Shown: in pieces, positions 36,574 to 46,528 of the stretch | Layout of the letters: the number at the start of each line of letters is the position of its first letter | Position numbering within the stretch: the first letter of the stretch is position 1 | Assembly (NCBI RefSeq): GCF_003051105.1 | Contig: NZ_QAOO01000021.1 | Coordinates: 1-51,096, forward strand | Length of the DNA: 51,096 nt | Direction: 5' to 3' | Source of the DNA: Nitrosomonas nitrosa | GTDB lineage: Bacteria > Pseudomonadota > Gammaproteobacteria > Burkholderiales > Nitrosomonadaceae | Made by a program: the position numbers and the translations under genes | Notes under the pieces: generated by a model | What the model was told of the DNA's origin: nothing | Seen by the model: only the letters and a program-made list of their open reading frames with translations | The model's database searches: none

Positions 36574-37020
36574 GTGGCTGATTATCAGCATATTTTGTTG
36601 GCGGTTGATTTTTCAGATCAAGATAGCTATGTAGCACGTAAAGCTGAGCGGTTAGCGACCTTTTATAAGGCTAAGCTGAGCATCATTCATGTATTGGATA
36701 ACATCCCGATGCCCGATACCGCTTATGGTACCGTCATTCCCCTTGATTCCGGCTCATCTTATGAATTGCTCGAGTCAGAAAAAGAGAAATTCATTCAAAT
36801 AGAAAGTAGATTAACCCTCGATCTTGCTCAACGCTGGTTAATTTGGGGTAAACCAGAAATAGAGATCATCCGCATTGCGAACGAACAAAGTGTTGACTTG
36901 ATCGTTGTGGGTTCGCACGGACGTCATGGTCTTGCATTACTTTTAGGCTCTACGGCGACTGGTGTACTCCACCACGCGCCATGCGATGTGTTAGCTGTCC
37001 GTCTTCAAGATATGGACTGA
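36574..37020 (+). CDS. Universal stress protein (UspA family)
   Basis: This 148-residue single-domain UspA has the ATP-binding pattern in VGSHGRHGLALLLGSTATGVL and the typical start ILLAVDFSDQDSYVARKAERLA. GTG start is supported by AAGGAG nine bases upstream. It may be co-transcribed with the hydrolase gene upstream. It is convergent with bamD. Confidence 0.93.
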   Translation: MADYQHILLAVDFSDQDSYVARKAERLATFYKAKLSIIHVLDNIPMPDTAYGTVIPLDSGSSYELLESEKEKFIQIESRLTLDLAQRWLIWGKPEIEIIRIANEQSVDLIVVGSHGRHGLALLLGSTATGVLHHAPCDVLAVRLQDMD

Positions 37021-37108
37021 AGAAAACGCTGAAATTTACCTTGCAGAATCTTAGTGAGTTAGCGTAAACGGCTCTGTCTCGCTTAGCACATCCCCCTGCT
37101 ATTCAAAC

Positions 37109-37909
37109 TCACCATATTTTCCACCACGATTTTTTTCCTAATGGCCCTGAATCGGAGAGAAATTCACTTTCTGGAAAATTTTTTCTCATCACACGCTCGA
37201 CATCATCTCGCAAATCAGTCAGCCCCATTTCGTCGTAAGCTCTCGCCATGATATACAAAGCTTCTTCGGTTGCAGGTGTTTGCGGATATTCCTCTAAAAC
37301 AAATTGGGCACGCCTTACCGCAGCAACGTAAGCTTTACGCTTCATATAATAACGAGCAACATAGATCTCGCTTTTAGCGACGACATTGACTAGATGCGCC
37401 ATGCGTTTGAGTGCATCAGGCGTATATTTACTCCTGGGAAACCGAGTCGCCAATTCTTTGAAATTCTCGAAGGATTCGCGCGCAGCCTTTGAATCACGCT
37501 CACTCATGTCTTGGTTGATAATTTTCGATGTGATGTAGCCCAAGATGCCAAGATCGTCGTGAAAGTTTGCTAACCCCTTGATATAATATGCATAGTCAAG
37601 GTTTGGATGATGTGGATAAAGCTGGATGAACCGATCCGCCGCCGCAATAGCGGAGGCCTGTTGCTGATCCTTATAATAGGCGTAGGCTGTTTCAAGTTGC
37701 GCCTGTTGCGCGTAGCGTCCATAGGGATACCGTGCCTCCAGTGCTTCAAATAATTTGATAGCAGCGGCATAATTACCGTTGTTTAATTCTTCTTTAGCCT
37801 CGGAATAAAATTTATTCGCTGACCACTGACTCTGATCGACCGACTTTTCTTTTAGCAAGCCACATGCCGATAATCCAAAAACCAGAATGAGAATTAAACG
37901 ATGCCACAT
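37109..37909 (-). CDS. bamD: Outer membrane assembly lipoprotein BamD (ComL)
   Basis: BamD is the essential lipoprotein partner of BamA in outer-membrane protein assembly. A signal peptide with lipobox LSAC (cysteine near residue 16) is followed by TPR repeats with family features such as FYSEAKEELNNGNYAAAI, LEARYPYGRYAQQAQLETAY and ARYYMKRKAYVAAV. The ATG at 37909 is chosen because AGAGG precedes it by eight bases; an upstream ATG at 37939 lacks a site. The length is 266 residues. The gene is divergent from rluD, with overlapping 5' ends. Confidence 0.94.
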   Translation of the reverse strand: MWHRLILILVFGLSACGLLKEKSVDQSQWSANKFYSEAKEELNNGNYAAAIKLFEALEARYPYGRYAQQAQLETAYAYYKDQQQASAIAAADRFIQLYPHHPNLDYAYYIKGLANFHDDLGILGYITSKIINQDMSERDSKAARESFENFKELATRFPRSKYTPDALKRMAHLVNVVAKSEIYVARYYMKRKAYVAAVRRAQFVLEEYPQTPATEEALYIMARAYDEMGLTDLRDDVERVMRKNFPESEFLSDSGPLGKKSWWKIW

Positions 37910-38945
37910 AAAATTACCTCTAGAAACCGAAAAAACCATTAAAAATTATAGCGCAAAGTCATCCTCATCCACGCTGACCCCGCAACTAGAATCACCAATC
38001 GAATTTATCGCCCCACTGACAAGCGCTGGACAGCGGTTAGACCAATTACTCGCGCAATTGCTCCCCCAATGGTCGCGCAACCGTTTGCAATCGTGGATAC
38101 TAGAGGGGCGCATACGTGTAGACGGTCACATCGTGAGTGCTAAACAAAAAATATGGGGAAACGAAAAAATCAGTGTGTATCCCCATATTGTATCAGTCAA
38201 TGAGGCCCATACCGCAGAAGCGATCCCTCTCAACATCATTTATGAAGATGCTCATATACTTGTTGTTGATAAACCTGCGGGCATGGTTGTACATCCAGGT
38301 AACGGAAATTGGCAGGGCACGCTCTTAAATGCGCTCTTGCATCATGCTCACCAACTCAATGACGTTCCCCGAGCGGGCATTGTGCATCGATTAGACAAAG
38401 ATACAAGTGGTTTACTTGTTGTTGCCAAGACAATTGAAGCGCAAATCAGTCTCGTTCGCCAATTGCAGCAGCATACTGTCAAACGGGATTATCTCGCTGT
38501 CGTCCTCGGTGAAGTCAAACAAAGTAGCTACGTCGATGCGCCAATTGGTAGGCACCCTGTGCAACGCACTAAAATGGCCGTCAGCTCACAAGGCAAGCCT
38601 GCGCGTACTCACTACCAAATCTTAGAAGCTTTCCATGGCTGCACGCTGCTTCGCTGCAGTCTAGAAACTGGACGCACGCATCAAATACGGGTTCATATGC
38701 ATAGCATAGGCCATCCCCTCGTGGGCGACCCCGTTTATACGGGTAGGCCTAGAAAGACATCCCCATTCATGGCTCAATTCATGATGCAGTTTCCAAGGCA
38801 GGCGCTTCATGCGCAGCAACTTTCCTTAGCCCACCCTCAGCATGGCGAAATCATGAGCTGGTATTCTGATTTGCCTGACGATATGGATTCACTCTTGCAA
38901 GCCTTGCGGAGCGAACAAATATCCTCAAGTCACGGGACGAGATAA
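37887..38945 (+). CDS. rluD: 23S rRNA pseudouridine synthase RluD
   Basis: RluD makes pseudouridines 1911, 1915 and 1917 in helix 69. The N-terminal S4 domain (RLDQLLAQLLPQWSRNRLQSWI) precedes the catalytic domain with GIVHRLDKDTSGLLVVAKT, which carries the catalytic aspartate, and TGRTHQIRVHM. The listed start gives 352 residues, about 25 longer than E. coli. It overlaps the 5' end of bamD by 23 bases on the opposite strand, so the true start may be a non-ATG codon further in. The pair bamD/rluD divergent is common in proteobacteria. Confidence 0.93.
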   Translation: MRIKRCHIKLPLETEKTIKNYSAKSSSSTLTPQLESPIEFIAPLTSAGQRLDQLLAQLLPQWSRNRLQSWILEGRIRVDGHIVSAKQKIWGNEKISVYPHIVSVNEAHTAEAIPLNIIYEDAHILVVDKPAGMVVHPGNGNWQGTLLNALLHHAHQLNDVPRAGIVHRLDKDTSGLLVVAKTIEAQISLVRQLQQHTVKRDYLAVVLGEVKQSSYVDAPIGRHPVQRTKMAVSSQGKPARTHYQILEAFHGCTLLRCSLETGRTHQIRVHMHSIGHPLVGDPVYTGRPRKTSPFMAQFMMQFPRQALHAQQLSLAHPQHGEIMSWYSDLPDDMDSLLQALRSEQISSSHGTR

Positions 38946-38986
38946 GCAAATGATTGCAACCTATTATTGAAGACTGTAGAAATAAA

Positions 38987-39012
38987 ATACCCCGCTGCCA
39001 GCAGCGGGGTAT
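38987..39012 (-). terminator. Rho-independent terminator of porin gene
   Basis: An 11-bp perfect stem (ATACCCCGCTG at 38987-38997, CAGCGGGGTAT at 39002-39012) with a four-base loop. On the minus strand it is followed by TTTATTTC, which suits ending the porin transcript; on the plus strand it may also stop rluD. Confidence 0.75.
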
Positions 39013-39062
39013 AGATACATGTTTCAATCCCAGTCTTATCATACTCAGTAAAGGTGATGAAT

Positions 39063-40247
39063 CTAGAAATGAAAAATTGCACTGATTGAGAGCAGTACCT
39101 GATCACCCTTTCTACCATCCCGATATACGGTATTGTTCTCAGTCGCAAGATCGTACCGCACTTCTGGACGCAAAGTTAATCCTGCTATTGGCTTATAATT
39201 CAGTCCGCCCGTAATAGCGATAAAATGTTCCTTTCTACCATCGGCCAGGACTCTAGCGCCGTCCTTATCATGGAACCATTCAAAACGTAATCCAGCGCCA
39301 AGATTGGCTGCGATATCATAAATGAGATACTGATTGATACCGTACCAACTTGCCGAATGGGAAGCAGATGTTTTTTGTTCTATTCCATGATCATGTTGCA
39401 GCACGTAATGCAGCCTTTCCGTAATATCGTGCTCCAACACAATGCTATATAAGGTACGATTGTGGTCATTGTTTAGTCCGCCTGTTTCCACGCTCCCCGT
39501 AATCAAGGTAGCTGACAATGCCGTTCTTTCGTCATCGGTGGTATAGCTCACCCCACCGAGAAAATTGGCTGGTTGCCTAAAAAAGGCATCCCATCCAGTG
39601 ACAACCCCGCCCTGAATCGTAATATTTTCATTAACAGGATAGGATAGTAATGCGCCGGTATGGGTAAAGGGCTCACCATATTGCATGGTATAAGCATGTG
39701 AAAAGAAGAAGTTATTGGGTGAAGGTACAGATTCATAGCCCATGATCGTATAAAAGTGTCCGATCGTCGCTGTTATCCCATTCCCATAGGGTGCATATAC
39801 ACTTGCGTATAATTGTGGAAATACGAGTTGATGTTTTGGATCATCACCTAAAATTGTTCTATCAAAATTTGTTGCGAAAGTAAATCTCGCATCCCGACCA
39901 TATAATAGGTCAGCACGAAACCCTACATCCCATTCCTTTCCACCCACATTGACTTCTTTTTCGATAAAACCATAAACCTGATGAAGGTTAAAATGATTGG
40001 CACCATCGTTAAAAGTTACAGGTGCATTTGAGCTATTTTTAGGGCCGTGTGGATTCCCCGCAAACCCAATATCCACCCACCCTCCGAATTTGACACCTAA
40101 CGATTGCATAAACGGTGTTTCATTGACCTTGAAACCCGTAAAATTTTCAACTAACCCCTTATCTTCTGCGTAAGCAGGATAAGTAAGAACCATCCCACAT
40201 AGTAGCAGCGGCCATGTGTTAATCTTTCTGTGACGAACAAGACGCAT
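39063..40247 (-). CDS. Outer membrane beta-barrel porin (BBP2/OmpL-like)
   Basis: This 394-residue protein begins with a signal peptide (cleavage after TYPAYA, about residue 27). Alternating hydrophobic strands throughout and a C-terminal phenylalanine (LSISAIFHF) indicate an outer-membrane beta-barrel. Features such as FATNFDRTILGDD, YAPYGNGITATIGHFYTIMGYE and LTLRPEVRYDLA match the putative porin-2 family. ATG 40247 is chosen because GGGAGGGA precedes it. An upstream in-frame ATG at 40301 is unlikely. Substrate is unknown. Confidence 0.88.
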   Translation of the reverse strand: MRLVRHRKINTWPLLLCGMVLTYPAYAEDKGLVENFTGFKVNETPFMQSLGVKFGGWVDIGFAGNPHGPKNSSNAPVTFNDGANHFNLHQVYGFIEKEVNVGGKEWDVGFRADLLYGRDARFTFATNFDRTILGDDPKHQLVFPQLYASVYAPYGNGITATIGHFYTIMGYESVPSPNNFFFSHAYTMQYGEPFTHTGALLSYPVNENITIQGGVVTGWDAFFRQPANFLGGVSYTTDDERTALSATLITGSVETGGLNNDHNRTLYSIVLEHDITERLHYVLQHDHGIEQKTSASHSASWYGINQYLIYDIAANLGAGLRFEWFHDKDGARVLADGRKEHFIAITGGLNYKPIAGLTLRPEVRYDLATENNTVYRDGRKGDQVLLSISAIFHF

Positions 40248-40608
40248 ACATATCCCTCCCTTAAGTTGATTAATTCCCTTCTCTCGTACTGGATAAAGCA
40301 ATGGCTAAACCCTATTCGCAAATCAAGCTCGCTTACCGGTCCAGCTCATTAACAACCATTCTTATTGTAGGGTTGAGAATACTATGATACGTGTCTTTCA
40401 GGCAACAGAATGTTTCGCAAATAAAAAGAATCGTTTTGTCTTTTTTGAATTATGTTGTTTTTTTGGTCAAAAACATAATTCAACGCCATAGCCAGCTCCA
40501 GCTTTGTCAGCATTACACTGGCCTGTTGATATATATATAGGTATAGGTATATCACGCTCTATAAATACTTTTCCAATTATCAGGCTACAGAAAAATAAGC
40601 AGCAGCTA
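40248..40608. other. Intergenic region between porin and tyrosine phosphatase
   Basis: About 360 bases, AT-rich, with a short TATATATA-type run near 40529-40540. It should contain the porin promoter. No gene is seen. Confidence 0.35.
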
Positions 40609-41154
40609 TTAGGTTTCTTTTCGATAACCAGAAATCAGTTCTGCCCGGGGCTGTATAGAGTCTCCCCGCTCCTGACTGAGGATATGCTTTAACAAGCCTT
40701 GATTGGCGTCTTCCACTAAATCGAGCACCAACTCAAATCCATGGCTGCCGCCAAAATAGGGATCTGCAATTTCCTGACATTTATCCCATTGACTGCTGTA
40801 GCGCATGAGCAGATCAAGTTTATGCGTGTATTGTTGCGGACAACGCTCACGAAGTGCAGCCAGGTTATTCTTGTCCATTGCAAGAATATAGTGAAACGCT
40901 TCGAAATCATTCGACTCGACAGTGCGCGCGCGTAATTCATGCATACTGTACCCCCTCTTTAACGCCACTTTTTGAGCGCGTCTGTCTGGAGGCTCATCAA
41001 TATGATAGGCATGGGTACCTGCCGAATCGACGTAAATCCATTTTTCCAATCCCGCTGATTTAACTTGATGCCGGAATACTGCGTCTGCAGTAGGCGATCT
41101 GCAAATATTGCCCATACAGACAAATAAAACTTTAATTTTATTATTTAGCTCCAT
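40609..41154 (-). CDS. Low-molecular-weight protein-tyrosine phosphatase
   Basis: This 181-residue protein has the catalytic P-loop C13-x5-R19 (FVCMGNICRSP) and the general-acid motif ADPYFGG near residue 130. Wzb-type phosphatases dephosphorylate tyrosine kinases that control capsule and exopolysaccharide export. It lies 53 bp after a GNAT-like gene at the end of the XrtA cluster, which supports a role in exopolysaccharide control. The C-terminal extension (about 20 residues) is longer than Wzb. No tyrosine kinase is in the window. Confidence 0.92.
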   Translation of the reverse strand: MELNNKIKVLFVCMGNICRSPTADAVFRHQVKSAGLEKWIYVDSAGTHAYHIDEPPDRRAQKVALKRGYSMHELRARTVESNDFEAFHYILAMDKNNLAALRERCPQQYTHKLDLLMRYSSQWDKCQEIADPYFGGSHGFELVLDLVEDANQGLLKHILSQERGDSIQPRAELISGYRKET

Positions 41155-41207
41155 TTCTATATTGTTGTTACTCGTCTAATTCCAATCATTATTAACACTA
41201 TCTTATT

Positions 41208-42146
41208 TTACGCGGCTGATCTGACCAACTTTTTGATATAGGCTTTCAATCTCAGCTTTTCTAATATTTTTACTATACCGTTTGAGAGTACATCTACCCC
41301 GGCATGCAATCTCAGCATGGCAAGATTGCGCCATGTCCGGCGGAAATAATAAATGTCTGCACAGTATTTGCTATGGGTTGAAAAAAACGCCTTATGAGCG
41401 CCCTCTCCTTCGGTAAAGTCGAATAATCTGAATTTTTTGGCATCAAAAAGGCTTTTAAGGCAAAAATATTGCAATATCGTGCCTGGTGACCATCGCTGGA
41501 AATCAGGATCATGCCCAACATATTCATAAAAAACAATCCCATCGTGAATAGGGCAATAAATATAGGCAATCGGCCTACTCTGATGAAAAAGGATGTAACC
41601 GCGCACCCTATCTTGTTTGGCGAGCGCCAACATAGTATCTATAAACGCCTGGCTTGTGGGAAGACCACAATCGAGCAATCTCTCCTGATAAGTTTTAACA
41701 GAGACTTCCAATGCCAAGCGGTGAAATTCGGTCATCTCGTCGACATGCACAAACTCTCGCCAAGCGAGTTCACCTCCCGAGAATTCGGTAAATTTTTTAA
41801 TTTTTCTGGTTAATGTATTTCTTGATTTCGTTGAAAATTTCTTTAAGTAATTATCAAAATCACCATTAAATTCTACCCAGTATCGCTTGTAATAGGATGA
41901 AACATAACGAATGGCCTGCGATAGTACGGTTAACCTGGGTATCGGCGCCTCAAGAGGATGGGAACGTATCACAAGTACTTCTCGCGTGCTGGAAAAATAT
42001 TCCGGAAATGATTGAAGCGATACCAGATCACTCGACATCTCAGTAAAGTGCTGATTGGAAACAAGTGCAGGCAATTGCCAAGTAAAAAGTGTCAATTCAC
42101 CCATACGAAAATTGAAATGAATCGATTTCTCCAACCAATGTTCCAT
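41208..42146 (-). CDS. GNAT/FemAB-like acyltransferase in polysaccharide cluster
   Basis: This 312-residue protein resembles the BioF2/FemAB-like acetyltransferases found in exopolysaccharide clusters. Supporting segments are KFSTKSRNTLTRKIKKF near residue 110, the binding strand GYILFHQSRPIAYIY and YEYVGHDPDFQRWSPGTIL, then LFDFTEGEGAHKAFFSTH. It begins at an ATG that overlaps the previous stop (TAATG), so it is translationally coupled to the deacetylase-like gene. It probably decorates sugars or carrier-bound intermediates. The exact acyl group is unknown. Confidence 0.8.
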   Translation of the reverse strand: MEHWLEKSIHFNFRMGELTLFTWQLPALVSNQHFTEMSSDLVSLQSFPEYFSSTREVLVIRSHPLEAPIPRLTVLSQAIRYVSSYYKRYWVEFNGDFDNYLKKFSTKSRNTLTRKIKKFTEFSGGELAWREFVHVDEMTEFHRLALEVSVKTYQERLLDCGLPTSQAFIDTMLALAKQDRVRGYILFHQSRPIAYIYCPIHDGIVFYEYVGHDPDFQRWSPGTILQYFCLKSLFDAKKFRLFDFTEGEGAHKAFFSTHSKYCADIYYFRRTWRNLAMLRLHAGVDVLSNGIVKILEKLRLKAYIKKLVRSAA

Positions 42147-43138
42147 TAAGTCAACCTCGCTATGCCCTGCTCAACAAATCGTCTCGCCGTATGATGAAAA
42201 CGGGAACGAAGAGGCTTGATTGCATTGATCTCTGGAATGGATGCGGTATCGATTTCAGAAAATAGCACAGTGCGAAATTTGTCAGGGTGAGTTGCAAGAA
42301 ACTCGCAGAGCAACCGGAAGCGTTTAATATTGGTTTTATCTGGTAACGAAAGTATCGAAGGTGTTTTGCCCTTGATCAATTCAAAACTGTGCAAAACGAT
42401 TACAAATGAAAACCAGCCTGCTTGCCAGGCATCGAGTAGTGCTGTTTTAAGCTCATTGAAAGCACAAGCAGCCAGTTGCGTATGCCGGTAGTGTCCAGGA
42501 TAGTCTTGAAAAAATGAGATCGGAAATTCCCAAATCCCTTCCATTTTTTGTGGCTGCAGCATTAGCGCACTCGGATGAATCTTACAATCCGTTCCGAGAT
42601 AGCAAAAATTGTGGCTTGAGTCGAACGATAAACCATTATTCAAAGCTGCGCGCAGTGTATCCAGATTCGCGCCATAGCTTCCGGCCCTGAATGCACGAAT
42701 TTCTTTTACACCTGCAGCTTGCAAATTTCTTATTCCTTTACCGATCAAGGCGGTCTGTTCTTCCAGCGAGAATTGATGCATATACTGCTTAAATCTTGCT
42801 GGAATAGAGGCGTCACTGATTTCACTCAACCACTCGGTGTGCATGTGAAGCTGTACTTCATGACCGCCATTCTGAATCAAGCCTACCACCTCCGACAAAC
42901 AAGCTATCCCAACCTTATCTGCAAAAAGTGGTTCCAGAAAATAAGTGGCTTTCAACCCATAGCGATTAAGAATCGCCATTTGGAAAGGTATACCGTATTC
43001 ACCTTGCGTGGTTTTACCATAGAGATAGGTATCGATTTCTTCTGAAAAACTTAACTTATCGCTCGCTAAAGGTCGAACCGGCCAACCTGGAGAAAATGGC
43101 CATATTTCAGTATCGATCGTCAAAAAAACATTCAACAT
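42146..43138 (-). CDS. Polysaccharide deacetylase-like protein
   Basis: This 330-residue protein starts MLNVFLTIDTEIWPFSPGW, with the T-x-D-x-E entry of a NodB-type fold. It shows the metal-site HEVQLHMHTEW and the arginine-containing IRAFRAGSYGANLD, and SFVIVLHSFELIKG late in the domain. Hence it belongs to the polysaccharide deacetylase superfamily, though sequence differs from the XrtA-type deacetylase at 50.5 kb. It is coupled to the GNAT-like gene. It may remove acetyl groups from the exported polysaccharide. Confidence 0.8.
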   Translation of the reverse strand: MLNVFLTIDTEIWPFSPGWPVRPLASDKLSFSEEIDTYLYGKTTQGEYGIPFQMAILNRYGLKATYFLEPLFADKVGIACLSEVVGLIQNGGHEVQLHMHTEWLSEISDASIPARFKQYMHQFSLEEQTALIGKGIRNLQAAGVKEIRAFRAGSYGANLDTLRAALNNGLSFDSSHNFCYLGTDCKIHPSALMLQPQKMEGIWEFPISFFQDYPGHYRHTQLAACAFNELKTALLDAWQAGWFSFVIVLHSFELIKGKTPSILSLPDKTNIKRFRLLCEFLATHPDKFRTVLFSEIDTASIPEINAIKPLRSRFHHTARRFVEQGIARLT

Positions 43139-43229
43139 GAAATGTCTTCAAGCTCACTTCCATGAATTGGGGAAAAATGGAAAAAGATAAAGCTCCCATG
43201 AGATTCCCAATATAAATTCACTGAAAAGA

Positions 43230-45167
43230 TCACGCATTTGCCTTGTTATTGGTATATGTGACGGTATTTTCGCTATGCGTGATATTCCGCAGAAAGGATT
43301 CAAACATGAGTAACGTCCATAGCGGAGCACTGTAATCGCTTCTGCCCGATTGGTGCTGATCTAGCATTTCCTCAATAAAATCCATATTAAAAATATTCGT
43401 TTCTGCCAATGTCTTACCGAGTAATGATTGGCGTACTCTATCACGTAACTCACCTCTAAACCATTTTGCCAGCGGTACCGAGAATCCCATTTTGTTACGA
43501 TAGAGCACATCTTTGGGTAAATAATCTTCTAATGCTTTCTTAAAAATATATTTCCCTTCACGGTGATGTAATTTCAACGAAGCAGGAAGGCCCGAGACCC
43601 ATTCAACCAGTTTGTGATCTAATAACGGTACGCGCACCTCCAGGGAATGCGCCATGCTGGCACGATCCACCTTGGTCAAAATATCACCGACAAGATAAGT
43701 TTTCATATCCAGGTATTGCACGATGGACAAGGGATCTTTCGTCGGACTTTTATTCGCGTGATCACGTAATATTTCTACCGCTTGGTAGTCTTGCAAATCA
43801 CGCTGAAAAGATGGGCTGAAAAGTCGCTGGCGCATTTTATCACCCATAATGGAGACACTATGGAAATAGCCTTCTATCGAGTCACGTGCCAAGGCTTCAA
43901 AAGTTGCTTTGGCTCGCAAAAATCTTGGTGCCCAATCTGCTTTGGGATAGAGACGACCTAACAAACCAAATAAAGGCCGACGTATACCTATTGGTAATCT
44001 GGACCTCAGCTGCTCTTCATACATGTGCCATCGATAACGGCGATAGCCAGCAAAATTCTCGTCCCCACCATCCCCTGATAACGCTACTGTCACGCGCTTC
44101 CTGGCAAGTTCACAAACTCGATACGTTGGTAAGGCTGAACTATCTGCAAAGGGTTCGTCGTATAAGGAAGCCAGTTTATCAATAAGATCATAGTCATCCT
44201 GTTCGACCTGATCGACATAGTGATGTGTTTGGTAACGTTCCGCCACTTTCCGAGCATAGTCCGATTCATCAAAAGCCGGATCGGAAAAGGATATTGAACA
44301 GGTATTGACGGGATCCTTCATTAATCCTCCCATCATGGCCACAACTGCACTCGAATCGACACCGCCCGAAAGAAAAGCGCCCAAAGGCACTTCACTCATA
44401 AGATGACTGCCGACAGCCTCGCGCAAACGGACAATCAACTCATCCTGGAGTTCACGCTCATCCATTGATTTATCATGCATTTGAAAAGGAACATCCCAAT
44501 ACTGACGAGGCTGTGGTAATTGCTGACCACTTTGCAGCGTGAGGGTATAACCGGGTGGAAGTTTGCATGCGTGCCTAAAAATGGTTCTGGGCTCAGGCAC
44601 ATAGCCATAGGCAAAATAATCTTCAATGGCCTGAACATCCATTTCTCTGACAAATTCCGGATGGGCAAGCAACGCCTTAAGCTCAGACGCAAAAATGAAT
44701 AATCCGCTTGTCAACATTGTGTAATAAAGTGGCTTGATACCGAGTCTATCGCGCCCCAAAAAAAGGGTATCTTGGTTACGATCCCATAAACCGAAAGCGA
44801 ACATTCCGCGAAATCGATCGACGCATTGCTCCCCCCACTCTTCCCAACCATGCACAATCACTTCGGTATCACAGTGAGTCCGGAAGTGATGCCCCAGATC
44901 GATAAGTTCTTTCGCCAACTCCTGGTAATTGTATATCTCGCCATTGAAAACGACGACGACACTGCGATCTTCATTAAATAAAGGCTGTTGCCCCCCGGAA
45001 ACATCCATTATGGATAATCGGCGGTGACCAAAACCCATTCCAGGCTCAGTATATATCTCGCCTTCGTCTGGTCCGCGATGAATCTGGGTCTGATTCATAT
45101 TACCCAGCAGCCGTCGATCGATTTCGCTTTTGCTGTGCGTATCGAATAACCCCACGATTCCGCACAT
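43230..45167 (-). CDS. XrtA-associated amidotransferase (asparagine-synthase type)
   Basis: This 645-residue asparagine-synthase-like enzyme has the class II glutaminase nucleophile C2 (MCGIVGLFD), the glutaminase block HRGPDEGEIY and RRLSIMDVSGGQQPLFN, and the ATP-pyrophosphatase loop FLSGGVDSSAV near residue 265. Its context next to exosortase A identifies it as the exosortase-A system-associated amidotransferase 1 (TIGR03108 type). It probably amidates a sugar acid or linked residue of the polysaccharide. Gaps are 62 bp to the upstream glycosyltransferase and 91 bp to the deacetylase-like gene. Confidence 0.93.
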   Translation of the reverse strand: MCGIVGLFDTHSKSEIDRRLLGNMNQTQIHRGPDEGEIYTEPGMGFGHRRLSIMDVSGGQQPLFNEDRSVVVVFNGEIYNYQELAKELIDLGHHFRTHCDTEVIVHGWEEWGEQCVDRFRGMFAFGLWDRNQDTLFLGRDRLGIKPLYYTMLTSGLFIFASELKALLAHPEFVREMDVQAIEDYFAYGYVPEPRTIFRHACKLPPGYTLTLQSGQQLPQPRQYWDVPFQMHDKSMDERELQDELIVRLREAVGSHLMSEVPLGAFLSGGVDSSAVVAMMGGLMKDPVNTCSISFSDPAFDESDYARKVAERYQTHHYVDQVEQDDYDLIDKLASLYDEPFADSSALPTYRVCELARKRVTVALSGDGGDENFAGYRRYRWHMYEEQLRSRLPIGIRRPLFGLLGRLYPKADWAPRFLRAKATFEALARDSIEGYFHSVSIMGDKMRQRLFSPSFQRDLQDYQAVEILRDHANKSPTKDPLSIVQYLDMKTYLVGDILTKVDRASMAHSLEVRVPLLDHKLVEWVSGLPASLKLHHREGKYIFKKALEDYLPKDVLYRNKMGFSVPLAKWFRGELRDRVRQSLLGKTLAETNIFNMDFIEEMLDQHQSGRSDYSAPLWTLLMFESFLRNITHSENTVTYTNNKANA

Positions 45168-45229
45168 AATTATTTCCCTTTTATTTTCATTTTGTTTTTA
45201 CGAAAATCCTTAATAATCAGCCAATAGAT

Positions 45230-46375
45230 TCACAACCCAAGAACTTTATCATAAACTTTCAGATAGCTTTGAGTCATCGCATCCATGCTAAAACGGGATT
45301 CAACTAATCGGCGCGCAGCCATCCCATGCTTTCTCAGCAGACCCTTGTTTATATAATAATCACACATCGTCTCAGCAAGCCTCTCAGGATTTCCAGGCGG
45401 GATGAGTTTGCCAGTCTCATCCTCTTTTACTAGCTCGATATTTCCCCCCACCCTGGTTGCGATCACAGGTAAACCACTCGCCATCGCCTCAAGAATGGTG
45501 TTAGAGATCCCTTCTGCCAAGGAGGGCAGTATAAAAAGGCTCATCATATGCATCAAATCAGGTATATCAGCACGTTCTCCCGGAAGCCAGGCTAAATTCT
45601 CAGCACCAGCAACCCGCAGCATCGTAATGCACTTCTCCCGCGCCTCTCCTTCACCGATAATGAGAAGCCGAAAATACTTCCTTGCTTCAGGAATTTTTTC
45701 CAATGTGAGCAAGAAGGCCTGTACTAAGTTTGGATAATCTTTTACGCCGGCCATTCTCCCAACACTTCCGATGACAAAAGAATGTTGATTGATAAAACCA
45801 GCCGGCGCGGCGGTAAAAGGCAACGTATCGCTGGGAGAAAAACGCAGAATATCAACACCGTTATAAATCTGATCGATATGATCTGGATCTACTTTCACCG
45901 TATCAATCAGCCACTTCTCCAAATCCTTACTCACTGCAATAAAGTGATGTACAAGCGGGCGAATGGCTTTCCTCAATAAATTATATTTGCGGCTCTTTCC
46001 TTCAAGATCAAAAATATCCCGACCGTGTTCTCCATGCACACGCGCCTTTATTCGCGCCAAAGCAGCAATTACCTGACCTTCCATAGTAGCAAGATTACGG
46101 GTATGTACGATATCTGGCTGAAGCTGTTTGAATATTTTAAAAAGACTCGGGTAAATGCGGAAATCATTTCCTTCACGCTTATTCAATGCAACGATGGTCA
46201 CGTCTTTTCTTTTAATACGCTGATGAAAATCAGAATATCCCTTTAGGCAAATGATGGCATGTCGGTAACGTTCGGGTGGGATCGCATTTATCAGATTCAC
46301 AAGCCCATTCTCCAACCCGCCGACACCGAGGTGATGAATAACATGAACGATAAGCGGAGGGTAAGTGGAATTCAT
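45230..46375 (-). CDS. Glycosyltransferase, XrtA/PEP-CTERM system-associated (Stp2 type)
   Basis: This 381-residue GT4/GT-B enzyme has VIHHLGVGGLENGLVNLI at its start, typical of TIGR03088 sugar transferases of exosortase clusters. The C-terminal donor-binding region contains GSVGRMAGVKDYP, FILPSLAEGISNTILEAMA and GLPVIATRVGGNIE. It lies between the amidotransferase and exosortase A. Sugar specificity cannot be told. Confidence 0.92.
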   Translation of the reverse strand: MNSTYPPLIVHVIHHLGVGGLENGLVNLINAIPPERYRHAIICLKGYSDFHQRIKRKDVTIVALNKREGNDFRIYPSLFKIFKQLQPDIVHTRNLATMEGQVIAALARIKARVHGEHGRDIFDLEGKSRKYNLLRKAIRPLVHHFIAVSKDLEKWLIDTVKVDPDHIDQIYNGVDILRFSPSDTLPFTAAPAGFINQHSFVIGSVGRMAGVKDYPNLVQAFLLTLEKIPEARKYFRLLIIGEGEAREKCITMLRVAGAENLAWLPGERADIPDLMHMMSLFILPSLAEGISNTILEAMASGLPVIATRVGGNIELVKEDETGKLIPPGNPERLAETMCDYYINKGLLRKHGMAARRLVESRFSMDAMTQSYLKVYDKVLGL

Positions 46376-46528
46376 TATCTCCCTAATGAATAAAAACGAT
46401 TAGCAGCAAAATGCAGGATGCTTAAAAAAGATGGCCCTTCAACCTATCGCTCAAATCCCTCAACTGACTCATGCATGTAGACTAACCTTCTCTGACAACA
46501 CACATCTTTTAAAAGCAATGATGGCAGC

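Noticed and set aside
40529..40550. TATATATA tract
   Set aside because: Simple AT-rich sequence, too short to call a repeat array or origin.
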